From Planctomycetota bacterium (GTDB lineage Bacteria > Planctomycetota > UBA1135 > GCA-002686595): a stretch of DNA of 6,268 nucleotides. The notes below the pieces were generated by a model, which saw only the letters and a program-made list of their open reading frames with translations, had not been told where the DNA came from and did no database searches. Below, piece after piece: positions 1 to 4,557 of this stretch. Positions within the stretch are counted from its first letter, which is position 1. Each line of letters opens with the position of its first letter. The position numbers were made by a program, and so were the translations under genes. The stretch is taken from contig WTJQ01000026.1 in NCBI GenBank assembly GCA_011524785.1, positions 9,889-16,156 of the forward strand, in the 5' to 3' direction.

Positions 1-405
1 CACGACGAGGGCGGCTGCCCGTTCCTCGAGGATCACGGCGAGGACGTCTTCCACGAGCTCGAGGAGCTCGTGGCCTCCCTGGTGGACGAGCGTCTCGAGG
101 AGCACCTCCATGGCATGGAGGAGCCCCGGCGCCGCGGACGGGCCCGCGACGAGCGCCGTCGCGAGCGCATGGATCCGCGCGACGAGATGATCGAGGAGCT
201 CCACCGCGAGCTGGAGAACCTCCATCGCGAGCTGGACATGCTGCACCGGGAGCTCGACGAGGCCAACGCCCGCGCCGAGCAGGCCGAGCGCGGTCGCCGT
301 GGCGACGACGAGCGCGAGTCGAAGCGGGCCAAGCAGCGCGAGAAGCGCGCCAAGAAGGGCCAGAAGAAGCAGGCCCAGAACAAGAAAGCCCCGAAGCGGC
401 GCTGA
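1..405 (+). CDS. C-terminal part of a coiled-coil protein with a basic tail, unknown function (5' end outside window)
   Basis: The frame is open from the first base of the window to a TGA at 403-405, giving 134 codons of a longer gene. An internal GTG at 70 is possible, but the codons before it are equally gene-like, so I treat the gene as truncated by the window edge. The visible part begins with an acidic stretch (HDEGGCPFLEDHGED), continues through a charged Glu/Arg region, then three tandem heptads of the form LHREL(D/E)x at 199-261. There, six leucines are spaced 4-3-4-3-4, which predicts a short parallel coiled coil. The last 35 or so residues are Lys/Arg/Gln-rich and contain repeated KK and KR pairs. 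No catalytic motif or known family is recognisable. The coiled coil suggests oligomerisation, and the basic tail suggests nucleic-acid or membrane-phosphate contact, but both roles are inference. The gene converges on the minus-strand gene at 492-806. Confidence 0.8.
   Translation, partial: HDEGGCPFLEDHGEDVFHELEELVASLVDERLEEHLHGMEEPRRRGRARDERRRERMDPRDEMIEELHRELENLHRELDMLHRELDEANARAEQAERGRRGDDERESKRAKQREKRAKKGQKKQAQNKKAPKRR
199..261 (+). repeat. Three tandem 21-bp units encoding LHREL heptads
   Basis: Units 199-219, 220-240 and 241-261 each encode Leu-His-Arg-Glu-Leu-(Asp/Glu)-x. The nucleotide copies differ at a few mostly synonymous positions (for example CAC versus CAT, CGC versus CGG). 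This fits an old in-frame duplication kept by selection for the coiled coil. Confidence 0.75.
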
Positions 406-419
406 ACCGTCCGCCTGGG

Positions 420-491
420 GCGCGGCCCTGGCGAGCAAGGACGAGGCCCGGTCCCCCGAGGGGAGCCGGGCCTCGCTCGTTCAGGGCGCGC
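420..491. terminator. Long imperfect hairpin between convergent genes, probable bidirectional terminator
   Basis: The core arms CGAGGCCCGG-TCCCC (442-456) and GGGGA-G-CCGGGCCTCG (460-475) pair over 15 bp with one bulged G and a 3-base CGA loop. The helix can continue outward: GCGCGGCCCTGGCGAGC (420-436) pairs imperfectly with the complement of GCTCGTTCAGGGCGCGC (475-491). The structure lies between the stop codon of the plus-strand gene (405) and that of the minus-strand gene (492-494), as expected for a shared terminator. There is no T-tract on either side, so it is not a textbook intrinsic terminator. It could act as a 3'-end stabiliser instead. Confidence 0.6.
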
Positions 492-806
492 TCAGGCCAG
501 GTCCGGGGGGAGCTGGAGCCTCCCCAGGCTGTCGTCGCCGGGCTCCCACTGGTGGAGGGAGCGCGCGACGCGCGCGAGGACCTCCGCGTCGAGGTCCTCC
601 TCGACCCGGTCCACCAGGGAGGCGTCGGAGGACTCCAGCCCGCGGGCGAGGGAGTCCTCGACCATCCGCAGGACGCGGGCACGGACCTCCGGCGCGGAGG
701 CCGCGGCACGCTCCAGGAGGGGGAGCAGGCGCTGCCCCTCATAGACGGGGACGTCGTAGCGAGCGCAGAGCTCGCGCAGCAGGCGATGCGGGTCGGGGTC
801 CTCCAC
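492..806 (-). CDS. Small helical protein of unknown function (104 aa)
   Basis: I place this gene on the minus strand from a GTG at 804-806 to a TGA at 492-494, giving 104 residues. About 95% of its third codon positions are G or C, and the protein has a balanced soluble composition that looks mostly helical. Segments include RLLRELCARYDVPVY, LLPLLERAAASAPEVRARVL and EEDLDAEVLARVARSLHQWEP. No catalytic motif, signal peptide, membrane segment or known family is recognisable. The frame stays open far upstream, antisense to the protease operon, but codons before 806 quickly become Ser/Arg/Pro-rich with more A/T third positions. A TAGGTT element five bases before the GTG also supports this start. 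An ATG at 909-911 would give 139 residues and is the main alternative. The gene is convergent with the coiled-coil gene and divergent from the protease operon. Confidence 0.65.
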   Translation of the reverse strand: MEDPDPHRLLRELCARYDVPVYEGQRLLPLLERAAASAPEVRARVLRMVEDSLARGLESSDASLVDRVEEDLDAEVLARVARSLHQWEPGDDSLGRLQLPPDLA

Positions 807-811
807 GCCCA

Positions 812-817
812 AACCTA
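812..817 (-). promoter_or_regulatory. Candidate -10 element (TAGGTT) for the minus-strand gene
   Basis: Read on the minus strand, TAGGTT ends five bases before the GTG at 804-806. With usual -10 geometry, transcription would start at or within a base or two of the start codon, giving a leaderless message. No clear -35 hexamer is visible about 17 bases upstream. The placement resembles the TAGACT and TAGAGT elements before the genes at 3791 and 4558. Confidence 0.35.
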
Positions 818-819
818 CC

Positions 820-835
820 CGCGAGTGCCCTCGCG
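820..835. promoter_or_regulatory. Inverted repeat CGCGAG-4-CTCGCG in the divergent intergenic region
   Basis: Perfect 6-bp arms (820-825 and 830-835) flank TGCC. The repeat lies just upstream of the candidate minus-strand -10 element, a position suitable for an operator. Short GC-rich palindromes are frequent by chance in DNA of this composition, so this is only a candidate. Confidence 0.25.
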
Positions 836-843
836 AGCCGGGA

Positions 844-858
844 GTCTCGCTCCGAGAC
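844..858. promoter_or_regulatory. Inverted repeat GTCTCG-3-CGAGAC in the divergent intergenic region
   Basis: Perfect 6-bp arms (844-849 and 853-858) flank a CTC spacer. It is close to the preceding inverted repeat but has different arm sequences, so the two are not copies of one site. It could be a regulator site for either divergent gene or a small hairpin in the leader of a longer minus-strand transcript. No regulator can be named. Confidence 0.25.
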
Positions 859-969
859 AGGCCGCTGCTCTCCGCGCGGCTCGGATCGGGACGGGCCGCG
901 GCGGCCCTCATCGGGGACGCCCCGCGGGCTCGATCGGAAGGGAGCGCCTGTCCCCCCAGGCCGACCGCC

Positions 970-1539
970 ATGAAGATCCTCCTCGCCGCGCTCGCGGCCG
1001 TCGCCCTCGTGGGGCTGCCGGCACCGCGCGCGCCCCGTGCAGCCACCGTCCTCCAGCTCGACCTCCCCGAGCAGGCGGACCTCGCCGACCTCGTCCTCGA
1101 GGGCACCGTCCAGCACGCGCGCCCCCTCGAGCAGCCCGACGGGACCGTGGCGACCGAGTACGAGCTCAGCGTGAGCTCCACGCTCTGGGGTGAGCACCGC
1201 GCCAACCGCGTCCTGCGGGTGCCTGGCGGCGTGCTGCCCTCCGGCCGGGGCACGCTCGTCCCTGGCCTGCCCACATTGGCCGTTGGGGAGGAGGTGCTCC
1301 TGCTGCTGTCCGCCGAGGGCACGCACGAGTGGCGCCTGCCCGTGGGCCTCGGGCAGGGCAAGTTCCGCCTCACGCGGGCCGCGGACGGGCGCCGGCTGGC
1401 GGTCCGGGACGCGCGCGGCATCAGCCAGGTGGGCTCCGTGGGCACCACCGAGGTCGAGGCCGCCGAGGTCTTCGAGTACGCCGAGGTGCGCGCGCGCCTC
1501 GAGGCCGCGCTGAACGCGCGCCGGGCGGAGGGGCGCTGA
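970..1539 (+). CDS. Exported small protein paired with the downstream matrixin, function unknown (189 aa)
   Basis: The product begins with a clear Sec-type signal peptide: Lys2, a hydrophobic core over residues 3-18, and a probable cleavage near residue 24 (APRA/ATV). The mature domain of about 165 residues looks beta-rich. It contains VPGLPTLAVGEEVLLLL (97-113) and GQGKF (128-132), a pattern I recall from uncharacterised exported proteins found beside matrixins in high-GC bacteria; that is recollection, not a search. No catalytic motif is visible. Its TGA overlaps the ATG of the protease gene by one base (TGATG), so the two are translationally coupled. It may be a chaperone, inhibitor or surface partner of the protease, which has no propeptide of its own. 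I chose ATG 970 because the signal peptide starts there. No Shine-Dalgarno sequence is near it; GGAAGGGA at 936-943 is too distant. Confidence 0.85.
   Translation: MKILLAALAAVALVGLPAPRAPRAATVLQLDLPEQADLADLVLEGTVQHARPLEQPDGTVATEYELSVSSTLWGEHRANRVLRVPGGVLPSGRGTLVPGLPTLAVGEEVLLLLSAEGTHEWRLPVGLGQGKFRLTRAADGRRLAVRDARGISQVGSVGTTEVEAAEVFEYAEVRARLEAALNARRAEGR
1527..1533 (+). promoter_or_regulatory. Ribosome binding site that fixes the matrixin start
   Basis: GGAGGGG lies about five bases before the ATG at 1539-1541, inside the last codons of the upstream gene. It supports this ATG, which is followed at once by a signal peptide, over an in-frame GTG at 1329 that would add about 70 low-complexity residues. 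Confidence 0.75.
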
Positions 1540-3731
1540 TGAGCCGCCTGGTCCTGCTCCTCGCGGCCACCGCCCTCGCTGGGCTGGGGCTCGCCCACGT
1601 CCAGCTGGTCTACCAGAACAACGGCAACCCGCTGTCCTGGTCGAACCCGGCTGCGATTCCGATCGTCATCCAGGAGGACGGGTCGGACAACGTGCCGGAC
1701 GCCTCCGACGAGGTCGCCATCCGGAATGGCATCGCAGCCTGGAACGCGGTCGAGGGAACGACCGCGCGCCTCGTCGAGGTGACGACGCCCAGCCAGCGCG
1801 CGCGAACCGACTTCGCTGCGCAGGACCTCCACACGATCCTCTTCGACGAGGACAACTCCTCGGGCTACTTCCCGAGCGGCAGCGGCACCGTGGCCCTCAC
1901 GCCGCTGCTCTTCTACACCACCGGCCAGATCCTCGACGCGGACATCCTGTTCAACGGCGGGACCTTCACGTTCACCACGCGGGGACAGGCCGGGCGCTTC
2001 GACGTGCAGGACGTCGCGACCCACGAGCTCGGGCACCTCCTGGGGCTCGACCACTCGGGCGTGGCGGGCGCCACGATGTTCCCCTACGTCGACTCGACCG
2101 TCATCCTGCACCGCAGCCTGTCCACCGACGACGCGGCCGGGATCCGCAGCCTCTACCCCTCCGAGTCGGTGGGGCGCATCACGGGGACCGTGCAGCGGGC
2201 GGACGGCTCGGTCGTCGCCGGCGCCCACGTGACCGCACGCGACGCGAGTGGACGGACCGCCGCGGCTGCGCTGGGCCGGGCGAACGGCTCGTTCACGATC
2301 GAGGGCCTCGAGGCCGGCACCTACGAGGTCCTGGCGCACCCCTTCGATCACCCCGTTGGCGCTCACAACGTCAGCTCCTGGCACACCATCCAGACCGACT
2401 TCGGAGCCACGTCCTTCGGGCTCGTCACGGTGACCGCCGGCGGCGTGGCCAGCGTGGGGACGCAGACGGTCGCGGCCGACACCACCCTCATCCTGGGCCG
2501 CAGCTACGATGACTACCCGCAGCGCGTGACCATGGGGCAGTCGAGCTTCCACATCGTGCGGGGCTCGGGCCTGATCGAGGGCTCGACCCTGACCGCGTCC
2601 GACCCCTCGATGGTCGTGACGCCCACGGCCTGGCTCGGGTCCCAGGTGCAGTTCCAGGTGGCCTGCCCCGCGGGCGTCGAGCCCGGGCACTTCGACCTCG
2701 AGGTCGTGGCCCCCTCGGGCGAGCGCGCCCTGCTCACCGGCGGGCTCGAGGTGACGCCCCCCGACCCAGTCGTCAGCTCCATCTCCCCGACCGGTGCGCC
2801 CTCGACGGGCGGCACGATCCTGAACGTCCTGGGGAGCGGGTTCCGTCCCGGATGCCGCCTCGTCCTCGGCGATCGCGTCTACACCGAGGGGCAGGAGCTC
2901 GTCCTCGTGGACGAGGGGCGGCTCCGCCTCGCGCTGGCCTCCACCGTGGCGGGCGTCCACGACGTCGTGGTCCTCGATCCGACCGGCGTCGAGGGCAGGC
3001 TCTCGAACGGCTTCCACGCCCAGGCCAACCCGACCATCGCCGTGGTCTACCCGGCTGCCGGGCAGGCGGCCGGCGGGACGCGCGTCCGGGTGACCGGCAC
3101 CAACTTCCAGCTGGGCTCGACCGTCTCGATCGACGGCGTCCCGCAGGGGCAGGTGGAGTTCCTCGGTCCCGACCTGCTGGAGATCGTCACGGCCGGCGGG
3201 GTCCCGGGCGGGCCCTACGTGCTGACCGTCACCACGCCGACCGGCGAGCAGGCCAGCAGCGCCTTCGTCTACCAGGCCGGCAGCGATCCGAGCCTGCTGG
3301 GAGTCAGCCCCGCCAGCGGTCCGAGCGGTGGCGGCAACGAGGTGACGCTCTCGGTGACGGACCTGCCGGGCTCCTTCGAGGTGCTGTTCGGGGTCGACCC
3401 GGACACGGGCGTCGGCGGCGCGGTCGCGCAGCTCGCGCCCGATCCCGCCGCGCTCAGCGAGGGCGTCGTGACCGTGGTCGTGCCGGCTGGTTCGCCTGGG
3501 CTGGTCAGCGTCGTCGTCCGCGACACGGAGACCGGCCAGGCCAGTGTCCTCGACGGAGGCTACTCCTACAGCGCGCCGCCGCCGGGCCCCTCCGGCGGAG
3601 GGTGCGGCAGCGTGGTTCCCATGGGCCCTGGCTCGTGGCGCGACCTGCTGGGCCACGGCGGCTGGATGGTCGTGCTCGCGCTCCTGCTGTGGCGGCGCGC
3701 GCGCGTGGCCGTGGGGCCCCTCGCGGGTTGA
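1539..3731 (+). CDS. Exported matrixin-family zinc metalloprotease with Ig-like and IPT/TIG domains and a C-terminal sorting signal
   Basis: This is a 730-residue protein. It has a signal peptide at about 1-20. The matrixin catalytic domain spans about 22-205, with the strand motif DADILFNG and the zinc site HELGHLLGLDH at 162-172 (ligands His162, His166, His172; catalytic Glu163), followed by Ser173 and the Met-turn Met180 in GATMFPY. A carboxypeptidase-regulatory-like beta domain follows from about 211 (GRITGTVQRADGSVVAGAHV). An Ig-like segment covers about 310-408. Three IPT/TIG domains start at about 409, 497 and 583, each with the SP-x-xG-P/A-x-xGG-type opening. After a Pro/Gly linker, SGGGCGS (685-691) leads to a short hydrophobic span (708-718) and WRRAR. 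It probably cleaves proteins outside the cell while held at the surface; the substrate is unknown. There is no propeptide or cysteine switch. It is coupled to the upstream exported protein. The enzyme class is certain from the motif; the beta-domain boundaries are approximate. Confidence 0.93.
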   Translation: MSRLVLLLAATALAGLGLAHVQLVYQNNGNPLSWSNPAAIPIVIQEDGSDNVPDASDEVAIRNGIAAWNAVEGTTARLVEVTTPSQRARTDFAAQDLHTILFDEDNSSGYFPSGSGTVALTPLLFYTTGQILDADILFNGGTFTFTTRGQAGRFDVQDVATHELGHLLGLDHSGVAGATMFPYVDSTVILHRSLSTDDAAGIRSLYPSESVGRITGTVQRADGSVVAGAHVTARDASGRTAAAALGRANGSFTIEGLEAGTYEVLAHPFDHPVGAHNVSSWHTIQTDFGATSFGLVTVTAGGVASVGTQTVAADTTLILGRSYDDYPQRVTMGQSSFHIVRGSGLIEGSTLTASDPSMVVTPTAWLGSQVQFQVACPAGVEPGHFDLEVVAPSGERALLTGGLEVTPPDPVVSSISPTGAPSTGGTILNVLGSGFRPGCRLVLGDRVYTEGQELVLVDEGRLRLALASTVAGVHDVVVLDPTGVEGRLSNGFHAQANPTIAVVYPAAGQAAGGTRVRVTGTNFQLGSTVSIDGVPQGQVEFLGPDLLEIVTAGGVPGGPYVLTVTTPTGEQASSAFVYQAGSDPSLLGVSPASGPSGGGNEVTLSVTDLPGSFEVLFGVDPDTGVGGAVAQLAPDPAALSEGVVTVVVPAGSPGLVSVVVRDTETGQASVLDGGYSYSAPPPGPSGGGCGSVVPMGPGSWRDLLGHGGWMVVLALLLWRRARVAVGPLAG
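3603..3704 (+). other. C-terminal Gly-Cys sorting signal of the matrixin (GGGCG, hydrophobic span, Arg cluster)
   Basis: The tail has a Gly-rich motif with one Cys (GGGCGS, Cys689), a spacer of about 17 residues, a short hydrophobic segment (GGWMVVLALLLW, 707-718) and a basic stop (RRAR, 719-722), with eight residues after it. The order matches the tripartite CTERM signals, such as MYXO-CTERM, Synerg-CTERM and JDVT-CTERM, processed by CPBP-type glutamic intramembrane proteases. In those families the Cys is thought to take part in anchoring. Which family this belongs to cannot be settled from the sequence, and the processing enzyme is not in the window. Confidence 0.6.
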
Positions 3732-3738
3732 GCGCTGA

Positions 3739-3752
3739 CCGCGACCCCGCGG
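3739..3752 (+). terminator. Weak hairpin after the matrixin gene
   Basis: CCGCG-ACCC-CGCGG forms a 5-bp GC stem with a 4-base loop eight bases after the stop codon. An alternative pairing, TCGCGG (3721-3726) with CCGCGA (3739-3744), would exclude it. No T-tract follows. It may help end the protease transcript before the promoter-like block at 3771, but the evidence is thin. Confidence 0.25.
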
Positions 3753-3770
3753 CTCCGGCCTCCCCAGGCG

Positions 3771-3790
3771 GCCTCCCCTAGACTGGGGGC
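3771..3790 (+). promoter_or_regulatory. Start-proximal promoter-like block, copy 1 (TAGACT, ends at the ATG)
   Basis: The block reads GCCTCCCC-TAGACT-GGGGGC and abuts ATG 3791. TAGACT (3779-3784) is a good high-GC -10 element and ends six bases before the ATG, so the transcript would have no or almost no leader. It matches the block at 4538-4557 at 17 of 20 positions without gaps and at the same distance from the start codon. No convincing -35 hexamer is visible. The GGGGGC before the ATG is too close to act as a normal Shine-Dalgarno sequence. Confidence 0.6.
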
Positions 3791-4498
3791 ATGGCCGCCC
3801 GCAGCACCATCGTCTACGACATCGAGGTCGCCGGCTTCCCCTGGGAGGAGGTCGACGAGATCACCCGCGGCTACCTGGTCAACCGCCAGCGCAGCGACGC
3901 CGACCGCGAGGCCGTCCGCGACCGGACCGCGCTCTTCCCGGGCCTCGGCAAGGTCATCGCCATCGGCATGTGGCTGGTGGAGGAGGACCGCGGCCTGCTG
4001 CTGCTCGAGGGCGACACGGCCCCCGAGGCCGCCTGGGAGAAGGTCACCCACTCCAAGATCCAGCGCGGCTCGGAGGAGGAGCTCCTCGCGCGCTTCTGGG
4101 AGCTGGTGGGGGCGGCGGGCTCGCGGCCCCAGCACCGCCTCGTGACCTTCAACGGCCGCGGCTACGACGGGCCGATGCTCATGATCCGCTCGGCCCAGCT
4201 GGGGATCGCGCCGACCCGCAACCTGGTCGGCCACCGCTACAACCTCACCGACCACTGCGACCTCTTCGACGTGCTCCAGTTCCAGGGCGCCGTCCGCGAC
4301 CGCTACTCGCTCGACTACTGGTGCCGCCGCTTCGACGTGGAGAGCCCCAAGGGGAGCATCGACGGCAGCCAGGTCGCCAAGGCCTACCGCGCTGGCCGCA
4401 TCGAGGACATCGGCGAGTACTGCCTGCGGGACGTGCGGGCCACGGCGGAGCTCTTCCGGCGCCTGGAGGGCACCCTCCTGCCGCTCGTGGGGGGGTGA
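3791..4498 (+). CDS. Stand-alone 3'-5' exonuclease of the PolB proofreading type (DnaQ-like, RNase H fold; 235 aa)
   Basis: The protein keeps the three exonuclease motifs of the DEDD superfamily. Exo I is IVYDIEVAG (Asp10, Glu12). Exo II is TFNGRGYDGPML (Asn121, Tyr125, Asp126). Exo III is YCLRD (Tyr210, Asp214), giving the DEDDy form. The tract SIDGSQVAKAYRAGRIEDIGEYC before Exo III is characteristic of the family described as a predicted 3'-5' exonuclease related to the PolB exonuclease domain (DNA_pol_B_exo2). The domain fills the whole protein, with no polymerase or helicase part. It should remove nucleotides from DNA or RNA 3' ends in the cytoplasm using two metal ions; the physiological substrate is unknown. 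ATG 3791 is chosen because Exo I begins seven residues later and a promoter-like block abuts it. It is separated by 59 bp from each neighbour and looks independently transcribed. Confidence 0.9.
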   Translation: MAARSTIVYDIEVAGFPWEEVDEITRGYLVNRQRSDADREAVRDRTALFPGLGKVIAIGMWLVEEDRGLLLLEGDTAPEAAWEKVTHSKIQRGSEEELLARFWELVGAAGSRPQHRLVTFNGRGYDGPMLMIRSAQLGIAPTRNLVGHRYNLTDHCDLFDVLQFQGAVRDRYSLDYWCRRFDVESPKGSIDGSQVAKAYRAGRIEDIGEYCLRDVRATAELFRRLEGTLLPLVGG

Positions 4499-4537
4499 GC
4501 GAGACGCGGTCGAGGCTTGGACCCATCGGTCTGAGCC

Positions 4538-4557
4538 GCCTCCCCTAGAGTGGAGGG
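4538..4557 (+). promoter_or_regulatory. Start-proximal promoter-like block, copy 2 (TAGAGT, ends at the ATG)
   Basis: The block reads GCCTCCCC-TAGAGT-GGAGGG and abuts ATG 4558. TAGAGT (4546-4551) ends six bases before the ATG. GGAGGG (4552-4557) looks like a Shine-Dalgarno core but leaves only one base or none before the ATG. The arms CCTCC (4539-4543) and GGAGG (4552-4556) are complementary, with the -10 element in the loop. TTGGAC at 4517-4522 resembles a -35 hexamer, but its 23-bp distance is too long for a standard sigma-70 promoter. Confidence 0.6.

Noticed and set aside
299..973. Plus-strand open frame crossing the convergent junction
   Set aside because: It runs through the hairpin and antisense to the small minus-strand gene, and is almost entirely Arg, Pro, Gly, Ala and Ser.
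1329..1538. Extended N-terminus of the matrixin from GTG 1329
   Set aside because: The extra residues are low-complexity Arg/Gly/Ala in the wrong frame of the upstream gene. ATG 1539 has a good ribosome binding site and is followed at once by a signal peptide.
807..3656. Minus-strand open frame of more than 900 codons antisense to the protease operon
   Set aside because: It is a by-product of very high G/C at third positions on the plus strand. The translation is Arg/Gly/Asp/Val/His-rich without domains, and the plus-strand matrixin is unmistakable. Only the downstream part (492-806) looks real.
519..3770. CTCCCCAGGC occurring near 520 and again at 3761
   Set aside because: A single 10-base match in GC-rich sequence, one copy inside a gene, with no further similarity around it; chance is sufficient.
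2852..3781. Plus-strand open frame of 309 codons inside the matrixin gene
   Set aside because: It is Arg/Gly/Ala-rich without motifs and overlaps the TIG domains of the real frame.
4517..4551. TTGGAC as a -35 partner for TAGAGT
   Set aside because: The 23-bp spacer is too long for a standard sigma-70 promoter, and no matching hexamer is present at the equivalent place before the exonuclease gene.
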